A DNA stretch of 64,000 nucleotides from Intestinibacillus sp. Marseille-P6563 (GCF_900604335.1 NZ_UWOD01000002.1:1302001-1366000); one strand, 5' to 3'; positions 16,050 through 24,709 are shown, counted from the stretch's first letter. Made by a program: numbers and translations. The notes: generated by a model from the letters alone, not told the origin.

Positions 16050-16526
16050 TTATCTTTTTTTGCGGCCAAACCATTCGGTGAGCGTTTCCACGATCACCTG
16101 ATGGTCGTCCAGGTGCGGCAGACCGGACACTGCGATGACGCCCACCTGTCCGATGCCGCGCACGATCAGCGGGAACCCGCCGCCGCACATGGCAAAATCC
16201 ATGGGGGCCAGTCGTTCGCCTACCATGGTCAGGTTATGCGTTTCAAATTCTGCCCAAACCCGCAGCGACGATTTGCCAAACTGATTGACCGTATTGATCT
16301 TGCGCTGAAGCCAGTCGACATTGTGCTTGGCGGCCCCTTCGGTCACATGCTGAAAAACACGCAGCCCATTGATCTCAATGGCTACGGCAACGCCCTGGGA
16401 AAACGGCTTGGCGTGTTCGATCAGATGCAGACCGAACTCCAACGCATCCTCCCGGGAAAACGAGAAAAACTGAAACCGTTCTTCCTGCAAGGTGCAGGAT
16501 TCCAAGATGGTTGCATAATCTTCCAT
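16050..16526 (-). CDS. UPF0303 / heme-degrading-domain family protein
   Basis: The 158-residue soluble protein belongs to the HbpS/GlcG-like UPF0303 family, with markers DWLQRKINTVNQFGKSSL near residue 80 and MCGGGFPLIVRG near 119. Some members bind heme or corrinoid-like cofactors, but the family role is unsettled. The start at 16526 is chosen because AAAGGGGA precedes that ATG by 6 bases. It converges on asnB and shares its terminator. Function here is not assigned. Confidence 0.82.
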   Translation of the reverse strand: MEDYATILESCTLQEERFQFFSFSREDALEFGLHLIEHAKPFSQGVAVAIEINGLRVFQHVTEGAAKHNVDWLQRKINTVNQFGKSSLRVWAEFETHNLTMVGERLAPMDFAMCGGGFPLIVRGIGQVGVIAVSGLPHLDDHQVIVETLTEWFGRKKR

Positions 16527-16654
16527 ATTCAATCCCCTTTCCATACCCTCTTTTTGCCTGGTTCCTTTGTTCTCATTATAAATCCATCGCCCGGGGAAGG
16601 CAATGCCAGAACGCCGCCCGGCGCTGAAAATTTTCTTTGAAAAGGAGTTTTTGT

Positions 16655-17074
16655 ATGCACGATCCCCGAAATACTGCGGTGGGCTATCTGGTGGTCGCCG
16701 TGTCCACGGCGCAAAATGCCATTCCCATTGAAAATGCGCTGGTGACCGTATCTTCCTTAGATGAAAACGGAGTGGCCGAACTGCTATTCACCACCCGCAC
16801 CAACCGTTCCGGCCAAACGGCCGAACTGCCGTTGCCCGCCCCGCCGCAAAGCAGTTCGCTTTCTCCGGGCAATCCCTATCCCTACGCCCGGTATGCGGTC
16901 ACGGTCGATTATGACGGCTATCAGCCGATCTCTTCCTCGGACCTGACCATTTTCGCCGACATTGTCGCAACGCTTCCCGTATACTTAGTACCGCTGGAAG
17001 AATCCGCAATCCCACCGGTCACACCGGAGGTGCGTGTCTTTCCCAGCCACAGCCTAAATACACAGGAGGAGTGA
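16655..17074 (+). CDS. Carboxypeptidase-regulatory-like beta-sandwich protein, spore/cell-wall operon
   Basis: This 139-residue protein has the pattern of a carboxypeptidase D regulatory-like domain: GYLVVAVSTAQNAIPIENALVTV, then TNRSGQTAELPLP, then YAVTVDYDGYQP. It has no signal peptide. AAAGGAG lies 8 bases before the ATG. It is first of three genes with tight spacing (7 and 6 bases) followed by two peptidoglycan-binding proteins. This arrangement is typical of Clostridia and suggests a structural role at the spore or wall. That role is inference. Confidence 0.75.
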   Translation: MHDPRNTAVGYLVVAVSTAQNAIPIENALVTVSSLDENGVAELLFTTRTNRSGQTAELPLPAPPQSSSLSPGNPYPYARYAVTVDYDGYQPISSSDLTIFADIVATLPVYLVPLEESAIPPVTPEVRVFPSHSLNTQEE

Positions 17075-17080
17075 CCAAAT

Positions 17081-18484
17081 TTGGCTTTACCGTTTATCCC
17101 GGAAACCATCACTGTTCACCTGGGGCGGCCAGACAGTCCGGCGCGCAATGTGACCGTTCCCTTCCCCGATTACATCAAAAATGTGGCGTCTTCCGAGATT
17201 TATCCCACCTGGCCGGAAAATGCCATCCGCGCCAATATGTATGCGCAAATCTCATTTGCCCTCAATCGGGTCTATACCGAATGGTACCGTTCGCAGGGTT
17301 ATGATTTTGACATCACAAACTCCACGGCCTTTGACCAGGCCTATGTCCACGACCGGGATATCTTTGACAACATCTCCCGCATTGCCGACGAACTGTTCAC
17401 CGATTACCTGACCCGGCCCGGGTCGGTCGAACCGCTCTTTGCCCAATACTGCAACGGCACGACGGTCACGTGCGATGGCCTCAGTCAATGGGGCACGGTC
17501 CCGCTCGCCGAAGAAGGACTGACTCCTTTTGAGATCCTCACCCGGTTTTATGGCGACGACCTGGTCATTGTAGAAAATGCGCCGGTGGCGCCCAACCTGG
17601 GCACCTATCCGGGCAAGGCGCTGCGGCTGGGCAACATCAGTGAAGATGTACGCACCATCCAGCTGCGGCTCAACCGCATCTCGACCAACTATCCCCTCAT
17701 CCCAAAAATCTATCCGGTCAACGGGGCGTTTGACAAATCGACCGAAGATGCCGTCAAGGTCTTTCAGCAGACCTTCGGCCTGACGCCGGACGGCATTGTC
17801 GGCAAAGCGACCTGGTATCGCATTGCGTATCTATATTCGGCCATCAAACGGCTGGCCGAACTCAACAGCGAAGGCCTTTCGCTCAGCGAGGTCACACCGG
17901 TCCTGACGGGTGTATTGCAGCGGGGCGACCGGGGCGATCAGGTGCGGCTGGTACAGTATTACTTATCGGTTTTGGGCGCCTACTATCAGGAAATCCCCAT
18001 CATCAAAGACGATGGCATTTTTGGCGAGCAGACCGAGCAAGCGGTCATGGCGGCCCAAAAACTGTTCGGTCTGCCGGTGGACGGCATCGTCGGTCCCATG
18101 ACCTGGGAGGCTATCTATTCCACTTACCTGTCCATCGTGGACTCCAATCCCGATTTGACCACCCCGGACGGCGTGCCGGTCTTCCCTGGGCGGGTGATGA
18201 TCGAAGGCATGTCAGGCGCCGATGTGGAGCAGGCCCAGGAGTTCCTCTCCTTCCTGTCGTCGATATATCCCGAGATTCCCAACATCCCGGTCACTGGATA
18301 TTTCGGTGAACGCACACGGGAAGCGGTCATCGCCGCGCAGGAACTGTTCGGCCTGACGGTGACCGGTACCATTGGCCCGGCGACTTGGGACATCTTAGCC
18401 CGCCAATATGAAACAGGTACCCGTGGCGCACGAGCCGCCGAACAACAATTCCCGGGCTATGTGCTGCAAAGTGAGGAGGGATAA
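17081..18484 (+). CDS. SpoIID-like protein with three peptidoglycan-binding domains
   Basis: The N-terminal part (about 1-170) resembles SpoIID/LytB proteins: YIKNVASSEIYPTWPENAI, then ALNRVYTEWYRS, then LFAQYCNGTTVTCDGLSQWG. Three PG_binding_1 repeats follow at about 195-260, 280-345 and 375-440, each ending in a GPxTW-like motif (GKATW, GPMTW, GPATW). The start codon is TTG at 17081, 10 bases after AGGAGG. There is no signal peptide, which would suit deposition from the mother cell. It is likely a cortex-binding or cortex-modifying spore protein; catalytic activity is uncertain. Confidence 0.85.
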   Translation: MALPFIPETITVHLGRPDSPARNVTVPFPDYIKNVASSEIYPTWPENAIRANMYAQISFALNRVYTEWYRSQGYDFDITNSTAFDQAYVHDRDIFDNISRIADELFTDYLTRPGSVEPLFAQYCNGTTVTCDGLSQWGTVPLAEEGLTPFEILTRFYGDDLVIVENAPVAPNLGTYPGKALRLGNISEDVRTIQLRLNRISTNYPLIPKIYPVNGAFDKSTEDAVKVFQQTFGLTPDGIVGKATWYRIAYLYSAIKRLAELNSEGLSLSEVTPVLTGVLQRGDRGDQVRLVQYYLSVLGAYYQEIPIIKDDGIFGEQTEQAVMAAQKLFGLPVDGIVGPMTWEAIYSTYLSIVDSNPDLTTPDGVPVFPGRVMIEGMSGADVEQAQEFLSFLSSIYPEIPNIPVTGYFGERTREAVIAAQELFGLTVTGTIGPATWDILARQYETGTRGARAAEQQFPGYVLQSEEG

Positions 18485-18490
18485 GCGGCC

Positions 18491-19015
18491 ATGTATACCG
18501 AGGAACAACGCCGCGAACACATCCGCGGCCTGCAACAGGACCTGCGGGTCATCCAGGCCGCGCAGGAAGAGCCGCTGCCCCAGATCAACGGCGTGTATGA
18601 TGCCCTGACCGAAAACGCCGTACGGCGCTTCCAGCGCCAGCAGGGCCTGCCCGCGACCGGCAAGACCGACCTGACCACCTGGGACCGTATCGTCCAGGAA
18701 GCCAACCACACCCGCAGTCGCACAGCCCTGCCGCTGGCGGTTCGGGTGTTCCCCAGCGCGTTATACCTGGTTGGTCCGGGCGATCAAGGACGGTTCTTAT
18801 ACATCCTGCAAGGCATCCTGAATGGCTTGGCGACCCTGTACTCCAATGTGCCGGCGCCCGACTATACGGGCATCTATGACCAGGCGACCGAAAACTCGGT
18901 CACCGCCTTGCAGCGCACCGCCGGCTTGCAAGCCACTGGCCGCTTGGACGCTGATACCTGGAATGCCATGGCGCATTTGTATTCCAATGTCGGCAATCGG
19001 CCGGATGACCCCTAA
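18491..19015 (+). CDS. Peptidoglycan-binding protein with two PG_binding_1 domains
   Basis: This 174-residue soluble protein contains two peptidoglycan-binding repeats: about 8-70 (LQQDLRVIQ ... FQRQQGLPATGKTDLTTWDRI) and about 95-165 (LYILQGILN ... LQRTAGLQATGRLDADTWNAM). It has no signal peptide and no catalytic domain. It is last of the three-gene operon and starts 6 bases after the previous stop. A cortex-anchoring partner of the SpoIID-like protein is a reasonable inference. Confidence 0.85.
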   Translation: MYTEEQRREHIRGLQQDLRVIQAAQEEPLPQINGVYDALTENAVRRFQRQQGLPATGKTDLTTWDRIVQEANHTRSRTALPLAVRVFPSALYLVGPGDQGRFLYILQGILNGLATLYSNVPAPDYTGIYDQATENSVTALQRTAGLQATGRLDADTWNAMAHLYSNVGNRPDDP

Positions 19016-19019
19016 CAAA

Positions 19020-19049
19020 AAAAGGACGTTCCGTGTGGAACGTCCTTTT
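19020..19049. terminator. Bidirectional terminator
   Basis: A perfect 13-bp stem (AAAAGGACGTTCC with its complement) and GTGT loop separate the peptidoglycan-binding operon from the converging DUF4261 gene. Confidence 0.85.
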
Positions 19050-19052
19050 GAC

Positions 19053-19847
19053 TTATACCGCATATTCGCCGGGGGTGATGGCCATGACAATTCGCGGCGG
19101 CTCGATGAGCGCCTGCTGATATTGGAATGGCCAACGAATCTCCTTGGTAATGCCATAGTCATCCATGCCGTCAATGGTTTCCCCGCTCTTCATGATGGGG
19201 CCCACCGCATAGATGAGCGAAGCCACGCTGTATGCGTGCTTCATGACGGCCTGGGGTTTGAGCGAATGGAAATGATATTGCAGGTCCGGCAGACCGATGG
19301 TATGCAGACCGACCGTGTCGACCATCATATCCCCGGTCGTACCATTGACACTGAACAGGCGGGTGTTGACGCACAGATACAAGAACCGGTCACCGCCCCG
19401 CGCCGGATTGTTGCGCACCTGATCGGCCAGCAGCATCCGCCCGGAAGCCGGGGTATACACCGCCGTACAATCGGCATAAGCGTCCAGTACCGCTTCGGCT
19501 ATGTGGACGATCAAGTCGCCGCGTTCCTTATACGACAGCGTTTGGATGTCCTGCACGGCGACCCGCACCCGATGGGTGCACGACCGGATGAGCGCATTGG
19601 CGTTTTGGATGTTCCACATCTGGCCGCGGGTAAAGTCGGAAATATCCTCCGGTTCAAACCGTTCGGGCGCCTGAATGCAAATCTTCGCGCTGCTCACCTG
19701 ATAGCCGTCCTCTGTGCTAACGACTGTATCCAACCAGGCTGCCAGAGCCTTTTGCAGCGCGCCCTGCGACGCTGCGGCTGGACAACCGGTAAATAAAAAT
19801 TCAAGTTCAAAAACCGGGACTCCCGGATTTTGCTGCATGTCCTGCAT
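19053..19847 (-). CDS. DUF4261-type protein, function unknown
   Basis: The 264-residue soluble protein resembles DUF4261 members, which have a two-lobed alpha/beta layout with a conserved late segment, here VDTVGLHTIGLPDLQYHFHSL near residue 190. The start at 19847 (MQDMQQNPGVPVFELEFLF) has GAAGGGAAG upstream; a longer frame reaches 19892. It stands alone between converging transcription units. There are no catalytic motifs I can name, and the family has no established function. Confidence 0.65.
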   Translation of the reverse strand: MQDMQQNPGVPVFELEFLFTGCPAAASQGALQKALAAWLDTVVSTEDGYQVSSAKICIQAPERFEPEDISDFTRGQMWNIQNANALIRSCTHRVRVAVQDIQTLSYKERGDLIVHIAEAVLDAYADCTAVYTPASGRMLLADQVRNNPARGGDRFLYLCVNTRLFSVNGTTGDMMVDTVGLHTIGLPDLQYHFHSLKPQAVMKHAYSVASLIYAVGPIMKSGETIDGMDDYGITKEIRWPFQYQQALIEPPRIVMAITPGEYAV

Positions 19848-19923
19848 GCATGGCCACTTCCCTTCTCTTGGGTTTCCTCCATTATACGCCATTTTGTCCC
19901 GCCCCGCAAGTCAAACCCTTTAG

Positions 19924-19939
19924 GGTTTCACGTGAAACA
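19924..19939. other. parS site
   Basis: GGTTTCACGTGAAACA matches the consensus at 15 of 16 and lies directly beyond the serS terminator. Confidence 0.85.
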
Positions 19940-19968
19940 AAAAAAGCTGCCCGCAGGCAGCTTTTTTG
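19939..19968 (-). terminator. Terminator of the soj-spo0J-serS operon
   Basis: Stem AAAAAAGCTGCC with its complement and CGCA loop is followed on minus by a T-run. It abuts the parS at 19924. Confidence 0.85.
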
Positions 19969-19974
19969 TTTTTC

Positions 19975-21252
19975 TTAGATCTGGTCGCAACCCATGAACG
20001 GACGCAGAGCTTCCGGAATGGTGACCGAGCCATCGGCATTCTGGTAGTTTTCCAGAATCGCGGCAACCGTACGGCCAACCGCAACGCCCGAACCATTGAG
20101 GGTGTGGGCAAAGACCGGCTTGCCTTCAGCATTGCGGCAGCGGATGTTGGCACGGCGTGCCTGATAGTCCAGGAAGTTCGAGCAGGACGAAATCTCGACA
20201 TACCGGCCATAGGACGGCATCCAAACTTCGATGTCATAGGTGCAAGCCGAGGAGAAACCAACGTCGCCGGTGCACAGGCAAACCACACGGTGCGGCAGAC
20301 CCAGACCCTGGAGCACACGTTCTGCCTCATGGGTCAGGTTCTCCAGCTGATTCCACGAATCTTCGGGAGCGGTGAAGTTCACGAGCTCGACCTTGTTGAA
20401 CTGATGCTGACGGATGAGTCCACGCGCGTCGCGGCCAGCTGCGCCGGCTTCGCGGCGGAAGCAAGCCGAATAGGCGGCATAGCGTACCGGCAGCTGATCG
20501 GCCGGGATGATCTCATCGCGGAACATATTGGTGACCGGTACTTCGGCGGTCGGAATCAGATACAGGTCGCTGTCCTCGCGGCCGAGCTGATACATCTGCT
20601 CGGAGAACTTGGGCAGCTGGCCGGTACCGGTCATGGATGCACCGTTTGCAATAAAGGGCGGCAGGATTTCGGTATACCCGCCTTCTGCATCGGTGTGGGT
20701 GTTGAGGAAATAGTTAATCACCGCACGTTCCAGACGAGCGCCCAGACCGCGATAGAAATGGAAACGGGAGCCGGTGACCTTGGCGGCAACCTCAGGCAGC
20801 AGGATGCCCTTGTCCGAGCCAATGTCCCAGTGTGCCTTGGGTTCAAAGTCAAATTCCTTGGGCGTGCCCCAACGGCGGATTTCCGGGTTCTGGCTGTCGT
20901 CGGCACCGGTCGGGACCTTGTCGGCCGGAACGTTCGGGATGCCCAGCAGCACGTCCTTAAGCTGGGTTTCTACGTCAGTACGCTGTGCGTCCAGCTCCTT
21001 GACCTTGGCGGCAATGCCCTTCATCTCGGCCATGATCGCCGTGGTGTCTTCCCCGGCTTTCTTCATCTGCGGAATCTGCTTGGACACCTTGTTTTGCTGT
21101 GCCTTCAGCCCTTCCACTTCGCCGATGATTTCCTTGCGCTTGTCATCGAGCGCCAAAGCCTGATCGACGGCATCGTCATAGTTGGTGCCACGCAGCGCCA
21201 GGCGTTCCTTGACCTTGGCGGTATTCTCTCGGATGAAACGAATGTCTAACAT
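19975..21252 (-). CDS. serS: Seryl-tRNA synthetase
   Basis: SerS charges tRNA-Ser. The 425-residue class II synthetase has the N-terminal coiled-coil arm (about 30-100, [20 protein letters not shown]...), motif 2 with [21 protein letters not shown], and motif 3 near residue 380 ([16 protein letters not shown]). It is last of a minus-strand operon soj-spo0J-(membrane coiled coil)-serS, 18 bases after its neighbour, with no T-box leader directly in front. A synthetase in the segregation operon is a local peculiarity worth noting. Confidence 0.97.
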   Translation of the reverse strand: MLDIRFIRENTAKVKERLALRGTNYDDAVDQALALDDKRKEIIGEVEGLKAQQNKVSKQIPQMKKAGEDTTAIMAEMKGIAAKVKELDAQRTDVETQLKDVLLGIPNVPADKVPTGADDSQNPEIRRWGTPKEFDFEPKAHWDIGSDKGILLPEVAAKVTGSRFHFYRGLGARLERAVINYFLNTHTDAEGGYTEILPPFIANGASMTGTGQLPKFSEQMYQLGREDSDLYLIPTAEVPVTNMFRDEIIPADQLPVRYAAYSACFRREAGAAGRDARGLIRQHQFNKVELVNFTAPEDSWNQLENLTHEAERVLQGLGLPHRVVCLCTGDVGFSSACTYDIEVWMPSYGRYVEISSCSNFLDYQARRANIRCRNAEGKPVFAHTLNGSGVAVGRTVAAILENYQNADGSVTIPEALRPFMGCDQI

Positions 21253-21270
21253 AGTTCTTCGACTCCCTAT

Positions 21271-21816
21271 TTATTGATATTGTTCTTTGATTTCCAAATA
21301 ACGATCGGCCATCGCGCCGGTGAAAACCGCGTTATCTGCCGTACCATCCAGCCGGCCCGAACCATAGGTGCTTTCCAGATACTCCATGCACGTCTGAATG
21401 GTCTGGGTATCCTGCACGGCCACCGCGTTTTCCAGCAGCGCCATTTCATAAAATGCGTCCCGCTCGTCGAGCTGCTGCTGCAAAGCGGTCAGCATTTCCT
21501 CATCCTCCCCGATTCCCAGTTCGGTGCGGATGGCATCCAGTTCGCTTTGTGCCTTGTCCAAAGCGGTCTTCTGCTCCTCGACGGTCTGCTGCAAGGTCAC
21601 GACTTTTTCCTGTACGCCTTGTACGGTCGTGTCCTTTTGCGCCAGTTCGCTGTTCATATTGGCAAGCTGCCGGTCTGCCCGGAGCTGGGTGACATAACTG
21701 AGCAAAATCAGCACCAGCGCCACGCTGAACAGGCCAATGATGTAAAACGCCAGATAGCGTTTGCTGACTTTTTTGTGTTCCTGTTCGCAGGGGGTTTCAT
21801 TCTTCTTATCTTCCAT
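21271..21816 (-). CDS. Membrane-anchored coiled-coil protein in the soj-spo0J operon, unknown
   Basis: The 181-residue protein has a charged N-terminus, one transmembrane helix (about 20-42, YLAFYIIGLFSVALVLILLS), then a long heptad-rich coiled coil (about 48-118) and a small C-terminal helical tail. The layout is that of a bitopic membrane scaffold with an extracytoplasmic coiled coil. It lies 36 bases after spo0J and 18 before serS, so it is co-transcribed with segregation genes. No family is recognised. A link to division or chromosome positioning is speculation from context only. Confidence 0.75.
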   Translation of the reverse strand: MEDKKNETPCEQEHKKVSKRYLAFYIIGLFSVALVLILLSYVTQLRADRQLANMNSELAQKDTTVQGVQEKVVTLQQTVEEQKTALDKAQSELDAIRTELGIGEDEEMLTALQQQLDERDAFYEMALLENAVAVQDTQTIQTCMEYLESTYGSGRLDGTADNAVFTGAMADRYLEIKEQYQ

Positions 21817-21852
21817 GTTTCTCCTCCCAGGTGATATGAGGACAGTGCCTCT

Positions 21853-22725
21853 TTATACGCTCAGACGGTTGAGCGCTTCCAGCAGCCGCTCTAAGTCCTC
21901 TTCGCCATAGAATTCCAGGGTGACGGTGCCGCTTTTTTTGCCCTGTTCGATGCGCACCTTGCGCCCCAGATGGCTTTCCAGTCCGCGGGCGGCTTCGGCC
22001 AGATAATCCACCGAAACCGGCTGCTGCGCCGGACCGTTTTCAATTTCCTCGGCTCGGTTGATCTGACGCGCATACTTTTCCGCCTGCCGCACCGACATGC
22101 CGGCAATTTGCTCGATGGCTTCCAGCCGCCGCGTTTCATCCTGGATGGCCAGAATGGCACGCGCATGGCCGGGCGACAGTCCGCCGCTGGCCACCATATC
22201 CCGCGCTTCCTCGGGCAGCGCCAACAGCCGCAGCGCGTTGGAAATCGCCGGACGGGATTTGCCCACCCGGTCAGCGACCTGTTCCTGGGTCAGACCAAAC
22301 CGGTGAATCAGCACATCATAGCCTTCGGCTTCTTCGATGGGGTTGAGGTCTTCGCGCTGCAAATTTTCGATCAGCGCCAGTTCCATCACCTGGCTGTCAT
22401 CGGCTTCGATCACCATGGCCGGAATCTCGGTCAGGCCGATGCTGCGCGCCGCCCGCCAGCGGCGTTCGCCGGCGATAATCTGATAATATCCATCCTTGGC
22501 CGCGCGCACGGTAATCGGGGTAATCACCCCATGGGTCGCAATGGATTGCTTGAGTGCCTCCATGGCCTCCCGGTCAAACACCTTCCGGGGCTGATCGGGA
22601 TTGGGTTCGACCAGTGCCATAGGCAGCGTGGAGATGCCGGCCGATTCTTCCGGGTCATCCCGCAGACTTTCGCCCAGCAGGGCGCCAAAGCCCTTGCCCA
22701 GACCGCCTTTTGCTGTCTTTGCCAT
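21853..22725 (-). CDS. parB: Chromosome partitioning protein ParB (Spo0J)
   Basis: ParB/Spo0J is a CTP-dependent clamp that loads at parS and spreads around the origin. Length is 290 residues. The CTP-binding domain carries the motif GERRWRAARSIGL near residue 85 and ENLQREDLNPIEEA near 115. The helix-turn-helix is near 140-165 (LTQEQVADRVGKSRPAISNALRLL), and the dimerisation domain is at the C-terminus. It lies 19 bases after soj. Cognate parS sites are present at several places in this window. Confidence 0.96.
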   Translation of the reverse strand: MAKTAKGGLGKGFGALLGESLRDDPEESAGISTLPMALVEPNPDQPRKVFDREAMEALKQSIATHGVITPITVRAAKDGYYQIIAGERRWRAARSIGLTEIPAMVIEADDSQVMELALIENLQREDLNPIEEAEGYDVLIHRFGLTQEQVADRVGKSRPAISNALRLLALPEEARDMVASGGLSPGHARAILAIQDETRRLEAIEQIAGMSVRQAEKYARQINRAEEIENGPAQQPVSVDYLAEAARGLESHLGRKVRIEQGKKSGTVTLEFYGEEDLERLLEALNRLSV

Positions 22726-22744
22726 TCATTCGCCCCTTCCCTTT

Positions 22745-23500
22745 TTATCCTTCACCGTTTTTGCTCAAAAATTCTTCGGCCATCGCCAAATATGCTTCCG
22801 AACCCCGGCACAGCCGGTCATACGCCGTGATGGGCTGTCCATGGCTGGGCGCTTCGGACAAGCGCACATTACGCGGCACGACCGTGGCATATACCCGGTC
22901 GCCGAAATGCTTCTTGACCTCCTCGACCACCTGCACGGCCAGATTGGTGCGGCCATCGTACATGGTCAGCACAATACCCTCGATGCGGATGCCGCGATTT
23001 AAGCCCTTCTGCACACTGCGCACGGTCGCCATCAGCTGGCTCAAGCCCTCGAGCGCGTAATACTCGGTTTGCAGCGGCACCAGAAAGCTATCCGAAGCGC
23101 ACAGGCATTCCAAGGTCAGGATGCCGAGCGACGGCGGGCAGTCGATCAGGATATAATCGTACTCGTTTTTGATGGGCTGCAATACGTCACGCAGCCGGTA
23201 CTCCCGGCGCTCGAGCCCAAGTAAGTCGATCTCCGCGCCTGCCAGATCGGTGTTCGACCCCAGCAGGTCGACCCACTGGGTGTGGATGATCGCCTTTTTG
23301 ACATCGGGCTGATCGGCAATGACCAGATCATAAACGGTGGTTTCGATCTCGCGTGGGTCGATGCCCAGACCGGAGGTCGCATTGCCCTGCGGGTCAAAGT
23401 CGCACAGCAGCACCTTTTTTCCTTTTTCCTGCAAGGCAGCCGCTAAATTGACCGCCGTGGTCGTTTTGCCCACGCCACCCTTTTGGTTGATGAGCGCCAC
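22745..23500 (-). CDS. parA: Chromosome partitioning ATPase ParA (Soj)
   Basis: Soj is a deviant Walker-A ATPase that moves ParB-parS complexes and regulates DnaA. The motif NQKGGVGKTTTAVNLA is at the N-terminus and DYILIDCPPSLG near residue 115. The start is uncertain. The GTG at 23500 gives MALINQKGG, cutting the first beta-strand short and with a poor RBS. An in-frame ATT at 23527, 9 bases after AGAGGGGG, would give the normal KTVALINQKGG start (260 residues). A stop lies just upstream in frame and there is no ATG. Confidence 0.92.
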   Translation of the reverse strand: MALINQKGGVGKTTTAVNLAAALQEKGKKVLLCDFDPQGNATSGLGIDPREIETTVYDLVIADQPDVKKAIIHTQWVDLLGSNTDLAGAEIDLLGLERREYRLRDVLQPIKNEYDYILIDCPPSLGILTLECLCASDSFLVPLQTEYYALEGLSQLMATVRSVQKGLNRGIRIEGIVLTMYDGRTNLAVQVVEEVKKHFGDRVYATVVPRNVRLSEAPSHGQPITAYDRLCRGSEAYLAMAEEFLSKNGEG

Positions 23501-23626
23501 GGTCTTGCCTTGTTTTTGCTGTTTAATAAGAGGTCGCCCCCTCTTTGTGTGAAATCAGCGCCTTTTTGCGCTGTCTATCGACTATTATATCACATCCGGC
23601 CTGAAACGCAATCGGCAAGCGGACAA

Positions 23627-23642
23627 TGTTTCACGTGAAACC
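23627..23642. other. parS site
   Basis: TGTTTCACGTGAAACC matches 15 of 16 positions and lies between noc and soj. Confidence 0.88.
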
Positions 23643-23666
23643 GATGAATTTTTTTGGAAGGCCGCC

Positions 23667-23728
23667 AAAAAAACAGGATGTTTCACGTGAAACAGCCAAA
23701 TCGACCGTTTCCCGAAAAACATCCTGTT
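23667..23728 (-). terminator. noc terminator with an embedded parS
   Basis: Arms AACAGGATGTTT (23672-23683) and AAACATCCTGTT (23717-23728) form a 12-bp stem around a 33-base loop, followed on minus by TTTTTTT. The perfect parS at 23679-23694 begins within one arm and runs into the loop. Confidence 0.7.
23679..23694. other. parS site, perfect consensus
   Basis: TGTTTCACGTGAAACA is identical to the B. subtilis-type consensus and lies 36 bases from the parS at 23627. Confidence 0.93.
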
Positions 23729-23731
23729 ATA

Positions 23732-24544
23732 CTATTTTTTACAATTTGGGATCAAGATATGCAGCAGCACCCCATCGTCTTTATCCTCCCGTTCGACCTT
23801 GGCTTGCACGCCCGATTCTTTCATCACCCCCACGGCCTTGTCCACCGTGTTGAGGAAAAAGCGGACGTCTTTGATGAGCCGCAGGACGGTCTTTGGTTTT
23901 TCTTCCGGCGGCTCGGTGAGCAGCTTATCAATATACTGTTCGGTGCGGCTGACGTTCATCTGATGCTCGATGATGTGCGCGGTCACTTGCAGGCGCATCT
24001 CCTCCTCCGGGATGCGCAGCAGCGCCCGCGCATGGCGTTCGGTCAGTCCCCCATCCCGAATCATCTGGATGTTCTTTTGGGACAGTTTCAAAAGCCGCAG
24101 CTTGTTGGCTACGGCACTCTGTGTTTTGCCGACCTTGCGGGCGGCCTCTTCCTGGGTCAGACCAAAGGTGTCGATGAGCTTTTTAAAGCCCCACGCCTCT
24201 TCGAAAAAATCCAGGTCCCTTCGTTGCAGGTTTTCCACGAGCGCCAGGGCCGATGAATCCTGCTCGGTCGCGCTCATAATGATACAGGGCACTTCGAGCA
24301 GACCGGCCTGTTTGGCAGCGCGCAAGCGACGTTCGCCGGCGATCAGCTCAAATCCCTCGCCGGTTCGTCGCACGGTGAGCGGATTGAGCACGCCATATTG
24401 CCGGATGGAATCGGCAAGCTGGCCGATCGCTTCCGGATCAAAATACTTGCGCGGCTGATTCGGGTTGCGTGAGATCTGAGAGACCTTCACGCGCCGAAGC
24501 TGCCGCTCGGTGTTCGTGCTGCGGATGCTTAAAACTGGGGTCAT
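23732..24544 (-). CDS. noc: Nucleoid occlusion protein (Noc)
   Basis: Noc is a ParB paralogue that binds its own DNA sites and blocks Z-ring assembly over the nucleoid. The 270-residue protein keeps the CTP-binding motif (ELIAGERRLRAAKQAG near residue 67, ENLQRRDLDFFEEA near 105) and the HTH (LTQEEAARKVGKTQSAVANKLRLL). The gene order rsmG-noc-soj-spo0J and the two ParB paralogues in tandem support the assignment. It is followed by a terminator that contains a parS, and has its own promoter region. Confidence 0.88.
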   Translation of the reverse strand: MTPVLSIRSTNTERQLRRVKVSQISRNPNQPRKYFDPEAIGQLADSIRQYGVLNPLTVRRTGEGFELIAGERRLRAAKQAGLLEVPCIIMSATEQDSSALALVENLQRRDLDFFEEAWGFKKLIDTFGLTQEEAARKVGKTQSAVANKLRLLKLSQKNIQMIRDGGLTERHARALLRIPEEEMRLQVTAHIIEHQMNVSRTEQYIDKLLTEPPEEKPKTVLRLIKDVRFFLNTVDKAVGVMKESGVQAKVEREDKDDGVLLHILIPNCKK

Positions 24545-24599
24545 GCAGCTTCCTCCTTTTTGTCATTCGGCATACGATGCCTATTGGTTATAGACTACC

Positions 24600-24650
24600 A
24601 TTATATGCCAAAAAGTAAAGGGAAATCGACCGCGAGATAAGTATTTCCCC
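24600..24650 (-). promoter_or_regulatory. noc promoter region with an inverted repeat
   Basis: Minus-strand TATAAT (plus 24600-24605) lies about 55 bases before the noc start. GGGAAAT (24621-24627) and ATTTCCC (about 24644-24650), half-sites of a Noc-type operator in outward orientation, flank the expected -35 region. Autoregulation is inferred only. Confidence 0.4.
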
Positions 24651-24709
24651 ATGTGATTTCGACCGTTTTCCCGGTCAAATCCGTATTTCCGCCTATTTTC
24701 CGGCAAAAA

